A DNA stretch of 64,000 bases from Adenanthera pavonina (GCA_026686845.1 JAIVEN010000001.1:31054001-31118000), one strand, 5' to 3'. Counted from the stretch's first letter, positions 44,395 through 55,660 are shown. Numbers and translations are program-made. The notes: generated by a model from the sequence alone, not told the origin.

Positions 44395-46194
44395 ATGGCT
44401 GGCTTTGGAGAGAGTATACTCCCTGAAGGGAACAATACTAACAGACCACCAGGCTTCAGTGGAGAGCATTATGGGTACTAGAAGATGAGAATGCAGATCT
44501 ACCTCCAATCAATTGATCTTGACATCTGGTCAGTCATTGAAAAAAGGGATTTCGTTCCAATGGCTCTAACTGAAGATGGAGGACACAAAGAGAAGCTGGA
44601 AGCAGAATGGAATGATGAGGACAGAAGGAGAGTCCTACTGAATTTCAAAGCAAAACAGTGTTTAGTCAGCGCCCTGAATCAAGATGAATTCTACAGAGTC
44701 TCGCAATGCACCACTGCAAAAGGAATGTGGGATGCTCTGCAGATTGCTCATGAAGGAATATCTGGAGTCAGGGAGAACAGACTGAACACGTGCATTGGGG
44801 AGTATGAAAGCTTCAGAATGGCTGAAGGAGAAACTATAAAGGAGCTACAAAAGAGATTCACCCTCATTGTGAATCAACTCAAAAGCCTGGGAAAGGAATA
44901 CACTCAGTCTGAGAAAGTAAGAAAAATACTCAGAGCTCTCCCTCTGGAATGGCAGCCCAAGGTAACAGCTATAGAAGAAGCCAGAGGAGAATCTATGACT
45001 TCTGTCACAGCTCTCTTCGGCAGCCTTGAGGAATATGAAGGAAAAATCAAAGCACTCAAGGAAGCTGGGCTGGACAGAAAGAAGAAAGGCCTTGCCCTCA
45101 AAGCTGCTGATGAAAAGGAAGAAGAATCTGATGAAGGAGATGATCTGGATGAGAAAACTCTGGCAATGATGGTTAGAAAATTCGAAAGATTCTACAGCAA
45201 GAAGAAGAACAAGAGATTCTTCAAGAAAGGAGCAGCTGGAGAAAGCAAGAAAGAGACAAAAGAACCTGTGACTTGCTATAAATGCAAGAAGCAGGGACAC
45301 ATAAAGTGGGACTGCCCCCAATTCATCAAGAAACAAGAAAAGGAAAAGAAAGTTGCTGATAAAGGAAAGAAGAAGAAGGCCTACATCTCATCTATATGGG
45401 GCAACAACTCAGATGAGGAAGAAGAAGATGAGGATAAGATTGCCAACATTTGTCTGATGGCACTTGCTTCTGAAGAAGCCATACCCTCACACAGCAGTGA
45501 TCAGGAAGAAGAGGTATATGAATCTGAACCTTCCTATTCTGAATTACTAGATGCATTTCAGGAGCTTCATGATGAATTTATTAAAGTTGCTAAAGAACTG
45601 AAATTAGCAAAGAAAAAGATAAGTAAGCTGGAGTCTCAAAGCATAGTTTCTGAAATTGCCTCTTTACCTCCTACTGAAACTATTTGTTGCACCTCATGCA
45701 CTGAACTTAAGCAAACTAATGATTATCTAGTTAAAAGCATGTCTAGGCTCACTAGAGGTAAAGATATGTTGTTTTCCTTGATGGGGAGCCAAAGAATATC
45801 ACAAGGAAAAGCTGGTCTAGGCTATGATCCATGTGCTGTCAAGGAAAAGATTAGGAAGAAAAATCAGAATGCGAATATGAGACATTTTGTGCATGCTCAG
45901 AATAATAAAAAGAAAAATGATGCATCACCTCACATTGAAACATATGATCAACCAAGGCATGCTAAACAGAAGTATTATCTGCATTGTTTTCTTCCTGCCA
46001 CTCAATCTAGCAGTCCATTCATTACCTGTCATTTCTGTAACAAAAAGGGACATATTTCCAGTTCTTGTGCATTGAAGAAAAATGGACTTGGCAGGAAAGC
46101 TGAATGGGTTCCCAAAGTTGCATCTGCATCTAGGGAATTACTTACTGACCGAAGAGGACCCAAGCAAATTTGGGTACCTAAAAGGAAAACATAA
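44395..46194 (+). pseudogene. Copy B gag (599 codons, one nonsense codon)
   Basis: Gag builds the virus-like particle and packages element RNA. The ATG at 44395 (MAGFGESILPEG) matches the start in copy A. A TAG at 44479-44481 (codon 29) stands where copy A has TGG (Trp); from codon 31 the frame is open to TAA at 46192. Domains: copia gag core (about 30-240), a Lys/Glu-rich linker, CCHC knuckle CYKCKKQGHIKWDC (294-307), an acidic DEEEEDEDK segment, a helical region (about 380-410), and a second CCHC knuckle CHFCNKKGHISSSC (545-558). It ends KQIWVPKRKT. The stop removes almost the whole protein unless it is read through or restarted at Met31. Confidence 0.92.
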
Positions 46195-46205
46195 ACTTTG
46201 TTTTG

Positions 46206-49200
46206 CAGGTCTGTCTCAAAGCTAAGAAAAGCATTAAATGGTATATAAACAGTGCCTGCTTAAATCACATGACTGGTGATAAGGAGAAGTTCAGCACCCT
46301 TAGAGACAATAAAGAAGGAAAGGTGACCTTTGGAGGTGACCAATATGGCAAAATCATTGGTATTGGAATTGTGGGCAAAAATCCAGAAACATCCATTGAA
46401 GAGGTGCTGTTTGTGATTGGCCTCAACCACAACTTACTGAGCGTGAGTCAGACTTGCGACAAAGGAAACTGGGTGCTGTTTGACTGAAAGTTCTGCCTGG
46501 TCATCAGAAAAAGTGATCGCAAAGTAATCCTCAAAGCTCAAAGGGATGGTAACTGTTATACTATTGACCTTGATGAACTTCCTCCCTTGGACTCTGTATG
46601 TTTAATTAGTCAGAATAATGATAGTTGGCTATGGCATAGGAGATTAGCTCATGTTAACATGAATCAATTGTCTAAACTGATTAAAAATGAGCTAGTAACT
46701 GGTCTTCCTAAAATATCTTTTGAAAAGGATAAAGAATGTGATGCATGCCTAAGAGGAAAACAAACCAAAGCATCCTTCAAATCTAAAAATGTAATTACAA
46801 CAACAAGACCACTTGAATTGTTGCATATGGACTTAATTGGACCATCTAGAGTGAAAAGTCTTGGTGGTAATCTGTATGTGCTTGTAATTGTAGATGATTA
46901 CTCTACATTCACTTGGACATTGTTTCTTTCCTCTAAACATGATACCTTTGATGCATTTGTAACCTTAGCTAAGAAAGTGCAAAATGAGAAAGGTATTTCT
47001 ATTGTGTCTATCAGGTCAGACCATGCAAGAGAATTTGAAAATGCATATTTCCTGGAGTACTGCAATGAGCATGGGATTGACCACAATTTCTCAGCACCAA
47101 GAACTCCTCAACAAAATGGAGTGGTGGAAAGGAAGAACAGAACCATTGGAGAGATGGCTAGAGCTATGCTGAATGAGAAGGAACTCTCTCAAGTATTCTG
47201 GGCTGATGCAGTGAATACAGCAAGTTACATCATAAACAGAGCCCACATCAGACCAATCCTTGGGAAGACTCCTTATGAGCTGTACAAGGGAAGAAAGCCA
47301 AATTTGTCACACCTCCATGTGTTCGGGTGCAAGTGCTTCATTCACAACAATGGGAAAGAAAAACTGGGTAAGTTTGATGCCAAGTCCGAATAAGGTATAT
47401 TTTTGGGCTATTCAAGTAGGAGTAAGGCTTATAGGGTTTATAATAAAAGATCAAATATAGTAGAAGAATCAGTGCATGTGGTTTTCATGGAAAATGAAGC
47501 TGTTTCAAAACATGAGGATGATCTAACTATCAATTTTGAAAAACTGGGAATTTCTGACAAAAGTAAAACTGAACCTCCAAAGATATCTGAATCTGTTGAC
47601 ACAGAGGAAGATGTCCAGGAGCAAGAGTTTGATGAAGAAAATAATGAAGAAACAACTCAAGAACTCCCTAGAGCTTGGAGATATCAAAGGAATCACCCTG
47701 TTGATCAAGTAATAGGGAATGTTCAAGAGAAAGTCAAAACCAGAAAACAGTTAAGGGATCAAATGCTCAACTACGCTTTCATTTCTCAAATTGAACCTAA
47801 ATGTGCCGAGGAAGCCTTAACTGATGATTACTGGATTTTAGCTATGCAAGATGAACTAAATCAGTTTGAAAGAAATCATGTTTGGGATTTAGTGCCCAGG
47901 CCCAAAAATCATCCTGTTATTGGTACCAAATGGGATTTCAGAAATAAACTGGATGAATCTGGAACAATAATCAGAAATAAGGCTAGACTGGTTGCTAAAG
48001 GGTATAATCAGGAAGAAGGTATTGATTTTGAAGAAACCTTTGCACCAGTAGCTAGACTAGAGGCTATAAGAATACTGCTAGCATATGCATGCATGAAAAA
48101 TATTTTACTATATCAAATGGATGTAAAGAGTGCCTTTTTAAATGGATATATCATGGAAGAGGTTTATGTAGATCAACCTCCTGGTTTTGAATATTCTACT
48201 AAACCAAACCATGTTTATAAACTGAAGAAGGCTCTTTATGGTTTAAAACAAGCCCCTAGAGCATGGTATGAGAGATTGAGCAATTTTCTAACTGAAAAAG
48301 GGTTTAATAGAGGCAAAGTTGACACAACTTTATTCACTAAGAAAGAAAATAAAGATTTACTGATTGTTCAAATCTATGTTGATGATATTATTTTCGGTGC
48401 TACTAATGAAACTCTTTGCAAGAAATTTTCTGAGTTAATGCAGGGAGAATTCGAGATGTCCATGATGGGTGAACTTAACTTCTTCCTTGGACTGCAAATG
48501 AGACAGCTTGATGATGGTATCTTTCTCAGTCAATCCAAGTATCTAAAGGAGCTACTAAAGAAGTTTGGAATGGAGAATGCCAAGCCAATAGGAACACCTA
48601 TGGCTACTGCAACCAAACTAGACATGGATGAGAATGGGAAGATGTTTGACATTACTCAGTACAGGAGAATGATTGGATCGCTGCTGTACTTAACTGCCAG
48701 CAGACCTGACATTATGTTCAGTGTCTGCATGTGTGCAAGGTTCCAATCATGCCCCAAAGAATCCCATGCAACAGCTATGAAAAGAATTTTTAGATATCTT
48801 ATTGGAACATCACAGATGGGTCTTTGGTATCCAAAAGGCAATGGAGAAGACCTCAAAGGATACACTGATGCTGATTTTGTAGGATCTAAAACCGACAGAA
48901 AAAGCACAAGTGGAACCTGTCAGTTCCTTGGAGGATCCCTAGTTTCATGGTTCAGTAAAAAGCAAAACAGTGTGGCCTTATCTACTGCAGAAGCTGAGTA
49001 TGTTGCAGCTGGAAGCTGTTGTGCCCAAGTCATCTGGATGAAACAGCAGCTTGAAGATCTTGAGATTAAAATAAAAGAGATACCAATCATGTGTGACAAC
49101 CAAAGTGCTATAAATATCACCAAGAATCCTATCATGCATTCAAGAACAAAGCATATTGAAGTCAGGCACCACTTCATAAGAGATCATGTTCTGAAAGGAG

Positions 49201-49325
49201 AAGTCAGATTGGAGTACATCCCAACAGAGGATCAAGTTGCTGATATACTCACAAAACCTCTGCCAGAAGACAGACTTTGTAAAATAAGGAGAGAATTGGG
49301 AATAGTAAACCCCAATGAACTGTAA
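46206..49325 (+). pseudogene. Copy B pol (protease-integrase-RT-RNase H, 1039 codons, two nonsense codons)
   Basis: One phase (-1 relative to gag) covers the whole region, with stops only at 46485-46487 (codon 94) and 47391-47393 (codon 396). The protease signature reads YINSACLNHMTGD: the catalytic Asp is Asn (codon 15). Integrase has the HHCC finger (WLWHRRLAHVNMNQL; CDACLRGKQ), then LHMDLIGPS, RSDHAREFEN and NGVVERKNR for the D-D-E triad. RT is intact from about 47403: QMDVKSAFLNGY, IYVDDIIFGA (codon 724). RNase H has YTDADFVGSKTDRKSTSG, STAEAEYVA and HIEVRHHFIRD. It ends GIVNPNEL. There are no frameshifts, so decay is by point mutation only. Confidence 0.93.
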
Positions 49326-50321
49326 GATATTTTCATGTAATTCTGTCTTTAAAATTTTCAATATAAGAATCAATTCTAACTTGAGCTTCGGAGTATGTTT
49401 AATTTGAGGTGCAGGTGCTCCTTGTGAAAATCAATGGCAATAAACTTGAAGATTGGAGCACGTCAGAATGGAACAACCAGAAAATGGAGTGAATGATGTA
49501 AATTCTAAGTTTTGGATCCATTCTGTAAGTTTTTAAAGATGAAATTCGCATTTTAATGTATGTTAGACGTATTTTGCTTCATAAAATGTGCTTCTGATAT
49601 GGTCAATATGGTCAACATTCGAATTTCAGTTCACTAACAGACGAACTTCGGCCTATTATGCCCTGGAACAGTTCTCTGTAATGCCTCGAAATTCGTCTTT
49701 TGAAACTTGAAAGTTCGAATTTTCAAAATCAGAAATTTCAAAATTATGTTTGTCCAGCACTGCTACACAAATTATTACTTCCTAACATACGACTGTTGGA
49801 CAATCTTTACATAGTAAGAAAATTCAAATTTTCAGTTCAAAATTCGTCTGATGAATCATGTCCTACATGCTGAATTGTTAAAAGATGCAGCTCTGCCTGC
49901 TTAATTCGTCTGATTGATTGATAGTTTGATTGTTGACTGCCTTTTTCTATTCAACATTCGAACTTTGGTGGAACAAAATTTGTCTGTTGTGCCTGTCTTG
50001 CTTGTTTCAAGCCACTGTCAGACGAACTTTCAAGATGAAAATTTGTCTGTCAGTAAGCTGTGCTGAACGGTTTAACTTGTAACTGCCCGAAGTTTGAATT
50101 TTGACCCCTCAAAGTTCGTCTGTCAGACAGTTACACACGTTAAATGCTACGGTTTTCCTCAAAACAGACGCAGCCCTATCTGTAACCTCTCTGAATCCGT
50201 TCTGATTTTCTCTTTAATTCTCTTAACTCCTATCCAAAAACCGTCATTCTTCACCGTTTAAACTTCCATTCGCATCTCATAAACCCTTTCTTAACATCAT
50301 TATGCTTCATTCCACTGAAAA
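49326..50321 (+). other. Spacer between pol and the env-position ORF, with LTR-like modules
   Basis: There is no gene longer than a short frame. From 49610 to 50125 it carries the same words as the LTR U3: CATTCGAATTTCAG, ACAGACGAACTT, AAATTCGTCT and GTTCGTCTGTCAGACAG. The last 150 bases are a C/T-rich leader lacking ATG until a short upstream frame at 50302-50334 (11 codons including the stop) that overlaps the main start at 50322. Confidence 0.7.
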
Positions 50322-52523
50322 ATGGATAGAGTAAAGATCCCTGGAGCAGGACAAGCTGGGACTCGGCCAAAAAGAACGGTTAAATCACAATATGCTACAA
50401 AAGAAGGAGAGAAATCCAAGAGAAAGGCCGAACCCAGTAAAGCTACCCCTTCTAAATGCCAGAAATCATCATCCAAGGCAGATTCACAGAAAACTGGGCC
50501 TTCCTCTTCAAAAACTGCAGTCCCTTCGGGTGATACTGCTACTGTGGCTTCCTCCTCTTCTACACAATTTGGAGAATTTGAGCTTACTACATTGCCACTT
50601 TGGAGCACTCCTGAGATTCAAGAAGAGTTTTCTGCCAAGTTTTCCAGCAAAAAGGTAATCAAGCCTCACTGTGTAAATTTGGAGCAATTTTTGATATCCA
50701 ACAACTTTGATGCTGCATTATGGTTGATAAGATACAAAATCCTGTTGGAAATTGCTGAAAAATATGATGATGAAGTAGTGAAGACTTGGTATGCCTCTCT
50801 TCAATATAACAGCAAGAAAAAGAAATGGGAGGTCACTTTGAGATCAAGGACCATATGGCTTGCTGATGAAACAATCAATGAAGTGCTGGAAATCCCAGGA
50901 CAAGATGGGCTGAAAATTGACATTACAGCCTCTGGATACATGGATGAGGCAAGCACAACGGATGAAGAAGGTGGATCCTTTCTGACCTACAAAGAAAGCA
51001 CCATCTTGGACACCCTATTCAGGAGAAGGGAAAACAGGCCAATAATAAATCTGTTGAAGCCCACAGACCTAAGTGTACAAGTCAGGATCCTGCACTATAT
51101 AGTGTCCAGGATCATATTCAACAAGGGTGGCAGCTTCAATTTGATAACAAGGGCAGAGGCTCATGTGATGACTGCTATCATTCGTGGGAAGCTGATTAAC
51201 ATGGGTCATATCATCCTCCAGAGAATGATAAAGGCAAGGGATCAGAGGAAGGATTCCACACTCCCCTATGCTGCAATTATTTCAAGAATCCTACAGCATG
51301 CTAGGATTCAACACATTGAAAAGGGGAAAGGGAAACTCACTGAGGCATTCAAAGAGGAGGAACTGCAAAGGATGGGCATTGAAAGAGATGAAGGACGATG
51401 GGTTGGAAAGGGAGCAGGGAAATCTGAAGACTTGTTCTTTGTTGCTGATGCATCCCTCCATCAAGAAGGAACTTCTGAGGCCCCTGGCAAATCTGTACCT
51501 CAGCCTTCTCAGCCAATCCCATCTCCCTCCAGGCCTACTCACCCTCCTTCCACTCCCTTCTCACGGGCCAAGCCAACAAAGGTCACTGAGTTGTTTGACA
51601 GTCTGTCAACACTCATTCTCAGCATAAGAGATGAGCAAAATGCCAAATTTGCTCATCTACAAGATCAGATCCATCAGTTGGCTGTAAATATGAAGGTGGT
51701 GGCTGATGCCTATGAAGAGATAAGAAATGCAATTCCTACCACTTCAGCTCCACCTCAGCCTGGTGTCCCTGAGCCTACTCTGTCTCCATCCCCTGTGCCT
51801 CCAAGTCCCTTCGAGATTGCCTCCTCTGACCATGATGATGATATAGATGGTGCTGGTGCAATGAAAACACCAAGTCCTGGTCCACCCTTGGACTATGGAT
51901 TGGAAGAAGAAGGACTCCAAGATACAAGTCCTCATGAGCCCATGCAAGAAGATGCTCAGGAATCAATTCTGTCCACTCAAGAATCTGAGCAAGTTGAAAG
52001 ACTGGTGGCAGCCATTTCAAGCTCCTCTATGCAAGAAGATGTGAGCAGTGAAGAAAGGAGCCTTGTACCTGTTGCTGACTATGTTGCCATTGCTCACAAT
52101 GCTTTACTGGAAGCTCAGAGGAGAAGGCTGGAAGAAATGTTTCCTCCTGCTGAACCAGCCTCCCATCCTCTTGCTGCTTATGGGCTATCAGAGGAACAGA
52201 GAGCTCGGCTAGCTCTGTCCAGGCAGGAAATGCAAGAGCTACTTGAGGTCTCTGATGATGGTGATGAAGAAGATAACCCTGAGCCTGCTGAGCCCCCTGT
52301 ACCAGTTCAGCCAGAGATTCCTTTTGCTCCTGTCCCTCTTCGTGCTGTTCCTCTCACTCAGATACCTCCTCCAATGGACTTTGCTGGACTTCCTGCTGAT
52401 GCCAAAAAGGGGGAGAAGATAAAGCAAACTGGGACTAAGCAAGCTGGAAAGACTGCTGCTGAGCAATCTGGTAAAGGAAAAGGGAAATCCTACAGCAAGA
52501 AGACCAAGACCAAGAAGAAATGA
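50322..52523 (+). CDS. Env-position ORF of Sirevirus copy B (733 aa, intact, function unknown)
   Basis: This is the only long uninterrupted gene in the window. It lies where Sireviruses carry an 'env-like' ORF, about 1 kb after pol. From the N-terminus: a basic Ser/Lys-rich tail (1-65) with KKRTVKSQYATK-like and KSKRKAE clusters that could be nuclear signals; a folded-looking domain (about 85-340) with NLEQFLISNNFDAALWLIRY and WLADETINEVLEIPG, recalling the 'putative plant transposon protein' domain; a Pro-rich stretch (375-405); a likely coiled coil (about 410-470); a second Pro-rich stretch; an acidic region; and a Lys-rich tail ending KKTKTKKK. I see no signal peptide, furin-like site or hydrophobic segment long enough to span a membrane, so an envelope role is not supported. 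The ATG at 50322 is the first in frame. A subgenomic or spliced RNA would be needed to express it. Confidence 0.85.
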   Translation: MDRVKIPGAGQAGTRPKRTVKSQYATKEGEKSKRKAEPSKATPSKCQKSSSKADSQKTGPSSSKTAVPSGDTATVASSSSTQFGEFELTTLPLWSTPEIQEEFSAKFSSKKVIKPHCVNLEQFLISNNFDAALWLIRYKILLEIAEKYDDEVVKTWYASLQYNSKKKKWEVTLRSRTIWLADETINEVLEIPGQDGLKIDITASGYMDEASTTDEEGGSFLTYKESTILDTLFRRRENRPIINLLKPTDLSVQVRILHYIVSRIIFNKGGSFNLITRAEAHVMTAIIRGKLINMGHIILQRMIKARDQRKDSTLPYAAIISRILQHARIQHIEKGKGKLTEAFKEEELQRMGIERDEGRWVGKGAGKSEDLFFVADASLHQEGTSEAPGKSVPQPSQPIPSPSRPTHPPSTPFSRAKPTKVTELFDSLSTLILSIRDEQNAKFAHLQDQIHQLAVNMKVVADAYEEIRNAIPTTSAPPQPGVPEPTLSPSPVPPSPFEIASSDHDDDIDGAGAMKTPSPGPPLDYGLEEEGLQDTSPHEPMQEDAQESILSTQESEQVERLVAAISSSSMQEDVSSEERSLVPVADYVAIAHNALLEAQRRRLEEMFPPAEPASHPLAAYGLSEEQRARLALSRQEMQELLEVSDDGDEEDNPEPAEPPVPVQPEIPFAPVPLRAVPLTQIPPPMDFAGLPADAKKGEKIKQTGTKQAGKTAAEQSGKGKGKSYSKKTKTKKK

Positions 52524-52766
52524 TTGGAAATTCTTATTGTACCTTGTACTGGTTTTGATGTTTGATTTTTGTTGATTGGACTGGTTTTGATGTTTAAACT
52601 TTGCTTTATTTGGTTCTGTATAAGCAACTCTTGTTTAAATGAATGGATCCCTTTGTTGCAATGTTTTGCGCCTTAATTCTGTTGATATCTTATGCATATG
52701 TTGAGGGGGAGCTTGTGAAAGCGAACCTAAGTACTAATCTAGTTTGTAAGTTGTTTTGTCATCATC
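52524..52766 (+). other. Copy B 3' untranslated region
   Basis: No gene. CTGGTTTTGATGTTTGA-like words repeat near 52550-52595. A second polypurine-like run, GAGGGGGAGC, occurs at about 52702; Sireviruses often have more than one such run. Confidence 0.6.
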
Positions 52767-52780
52767 AAAAAGGGGGAGAA
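52767..52780 (+). promoter_or_regulatory. Copy B polypurine tract
   Basis: AAAAAGGGGGAGAA directly precedes the 3' LTR, after TTGTCATCATC. This is the plus-strand priming site, and the sequence is characteristic of Sireviruses. Confidence 0.9.
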
Positions 52781-54640
52781 TGTTGAATCAAGAGTTTTGA
52801 TGATTTTAAACCAACACTCAAGAGCTTGGATTGAAGATATCAAAGAAGAACAAAATTGTTTCAAGTGAAGATTTTCTGATTATTTGCTGTTAGATCTCTT
52901 GTAGGATCTTTAGTTTTTGGTATGATTGGGTAAAAGATTTTGATTTGAAGAAAAGATGTTTTCAAACTTTGATTTTATGTTAAATCTTTGAATATTTGAA
53001 AAACACCCACAAACAGACGAATGTTGAAAGTTTAAACTAAACTGTCAAGTTGGAAATTCGAACTTTGCCTTTGGAAATTCGAATTTCGAGCTAAAACTGA
53101 ATAAGTCTGAAGAGATGGCTCTCTGTCAGACGAATTTTGGTTGTTCAAAATTCAAATTTTCATCTAGTCTGAAAAGAGGCCTTTTGTAACAGATGAACTT
53201 CACACTTTCAAAATTCGAATTTCAAGTAAAATGAAGTTTGTAAAAACCAAAGAAATTCATCTGAAACTATGATAAAGTGCATCTGAAATCAAAATGAAAT
53301 TGAGTTTGATAAATGCTCTCTGACAGACGAATTTTGAAGTTCCAACATTCGAATTTTCATATAAGTCTGAAAGATGGTTCTTTACAACAAACGAACTTTG
53401 AGTCTTCAAAATTCGAATTTCAAACAAAACAAAATTTGAGAAAATGGAAGAAATTCGTCTGAACCTATGTTAAAGTTCACCTGAGATCAAGAGTGATTTA
53501 AGTTTCAAAACTGCTCTCTGACAGACGAATTTTGAACATTGAAATTCGAATTTCAGAAGCTAAGTTCTTGAGTCTATTGAAATGAAACATTGACATATGA
53601 ATGATAAGAACTTGCAACATTCGAATGATGAAATTAGTCTGAAAAGGGCCTCTCTGACAGACGAATTTCATCACTTCAAAATTCGAATTTCGAAGAAAGT
53701 TATCTACTGTGTCTCTTTAAACGTTCAATGGACAGACGAATTTTGGGGATCCAAAATTTGAATTTCGAAGGCACTGTAGAAAATTGAAAACACTGTTCAC
53801 ACTTAACCGAAAAACTTTCTTCTTGAAAATTCGTATGTCACATTGTGAAAATGTTTTGTAAGTTTCAAAATTCGAATTTCACTTCATGAACAGACGAACT
53901 TCGTGCTGTAACGTTGGAAGCTTTAATCTTCGGTTCCTTCGAAATTCGTCTGTTGGCCAACCAAAATTCCAATTTCAGTATGTCAGAAACATTAAATGCG
54001 GTTGGTAAACGGATAGTTTTTCAGAGTAACCGTTGGATAACTTCCCCAACGGATAGATTTAGTCTCTAACGGATAATTGAGACCTAAATCTATAAATATA
54101 ACATCATTTGAAGTTGTGGGTATGAAATCAAACTTGTATATACCGAATTTCTGTTGAATCTTTTTCTCAAAAGCTTTTACCCTCTTAACTTCAAAACTTG
54201 TACTTAAACCTTCACATCCACTCTTTACAAGAGAGTTACTTCATTGTAATCAATCTATTCTTCATCTGGAAGATAGGTTTACTTGTGAGGGGTATTCACA
54301 AGGGGATTGGGAAGCACATAGTGAAAGTGCTTGGAGAGTTTGAGAGAGCTCAGAAACAGAGCAAACCCATGTACTGTGGCTTTAGCAAGAAGCCCACTGA
54401 AATTCTTGCTGTATAGTGGATAAATCTCAAGAGGTGTCTTGGGGACTAGATGTAGGTCAAGTGAATAGACCGAACCAGGATAAATCACTGACTTCTTTTC
54501 TCCCTATCTTTATTTTTCACCTTGCTCTGTTTTACGCATTGTTTTCATTATACTGTGATATCTTCACTTACTTCACTTTGTGCAGAAAAATTTCAAACTT
54601 CCCAATTCACCCCCCTCTTGGGAAGTCAGCCTTGCTAACA
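52781..54640 (+). mobile_element. Copy B 3' LTR
   Basis: 1860 bp, TGTTGAATCAAG...CTTGCTAACA, followed by the TSD TAAAG. By eye about 23 substitutions and one indel in the C-run separate it from the 5' LTR; most are transitions. Its TATA box is normal (54091-54098). Confidence 0.93.
54091..54098 (+). promoter_or_regulatory. TATA box of copy B 3' LTR
   Basis: TATAAATA, as in the other LTRs of the family. The matching site in the 5' LTR has T changed to A at 43791. Confidence 0.7.
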
Positions 54641-54786
54641 TAAAGATGAGTGTCAAACTTTGGTAGGGAAACCTAATTATTAAGTAAACTTAAATTCTTC
54701 TGTGTAAAACTCATGAAGAATAGTGTGAAAAACCAAAATCGCAATATCAAATGCTTAAAGTTGAGTATCAAACTAGGTAAGAGTTT
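54641..54786. repeat. TTTGACACT repeat, piece 3 (inverted sense)
   Basis: GAGTGTCAAACTTTGG, TTCTTCTGTGTAAAACTCATG and similar words continue the inverted units of 42115-42478. Copy B split this arm. Confidence 0.65.
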
Positions 54787-55660
54787 TGATATGGCTCTCT
54801 TGGTAGATGACCAAGTAAACCAGTAACTACAGTGGAAACAAATACTTAAGAACAAAAACAAGTAATTGATCACATGCTAGATGCCTAGAAATTCATCTTG
54901 AAGCCTCTAATGATGATGCCCACTTGGTTGATCACTCCAGTTGGTAGGTCACAAGTTCTCAAGAGAACACAAATTAAGAATTGTACTAAATAATTTGAAA
55001 TTATCATTCAACTTGGTGAAGAAAAACATTACAAATAAAGTGTTTATATAGACACTAAGTGACTTGACTCAAAGTCAGGGCTTTAGATAAAATAATATTA
55101 AATTACTAATCCTAATCAACCTTAGATTTGTAATCAATCTAAAAATAAAATCAATCAACTAAGATCATAAGAAAACTCTATAAAGAGGATGCCACATGTG
55201 GTAAAGGTAGCTCTTTTTATTTCCTAAAATACTAAATCCAAAGAGATCTAAATAAATTAGGAAACTAATGGAAAAAGGATGAAAGGTGGTGCCTTTATCT
55301 TTGTGGAAGATACTAGAAGAAGGCACCACTTATTAAGACTTAACCTAATGGAGTCTAATTATAGACCTATGAAAATACAAACTAGACCCATCAAATACTA
55401 AATAAAAAGACTCAATAATTGGGCTTTATTTAATTAAAGTTATGCACAAAGACTCAAATAAATAACTAAGACAAAATAACTAGAAGCCCATTAAGAATTA
55501 AACATTAAAGATTTGGGTTTAAGAGTAGTGTTATGGATCCTTAAGTGAGTTCTTCAATTGTGATGCCATTAAAAGCTTGGTTTTCTTGGGCTTAAACTTG
55601 TAAACAAATCACCATGCTTCTTACTCCATATGAAGACATAATCTTGGAGGGATTATTAGG
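54787..55660. other. Unclassified LTR-like sequence, no gene
   Basis: It starts TGATATGGCTCTCTTGG and has the same kind of composition as the gypsy LTR at 9514-10346 (repeated 'AATC.AAT.AAATAAAATC', 'GGGC.TTAA' words), but I cannot find a matching end or TSD. There is no convincing reading frame. Confidence 0.4.

Larger units (their letters stand above)
42479..54640 (+). mobile_element. Complete young Sirevirus copy B, 12,162 bp, TSD TAAAG
   Basis: This is a full-length Ty1/copia element: 5' LTR, primer-binding site, gag, pol (PR-IN-RT-RH), about 1 kb of spacer, a 733-codon ORF in the env-like position, polypurine tract and 3' LTR. TAAAG flanks both ends (42474-42478 and 54641-54645). The extra ORF and the TTGTCATCATCAAAAAGGGG tract are marks of the Sirevirus (SIRE/Maximus) lineage. 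The two LTRs differ at about two dozen positions by eye (near 1.2%), so the insertion is recent. Gag and pol carry three nonsense codons in all. Confidence 0.95.

Noticed and set aside
44845..45336. 163-codon minus-strand frame opposite gag
   Set aside because: It is a shadow of the gag reading, with no independent motif or start context.
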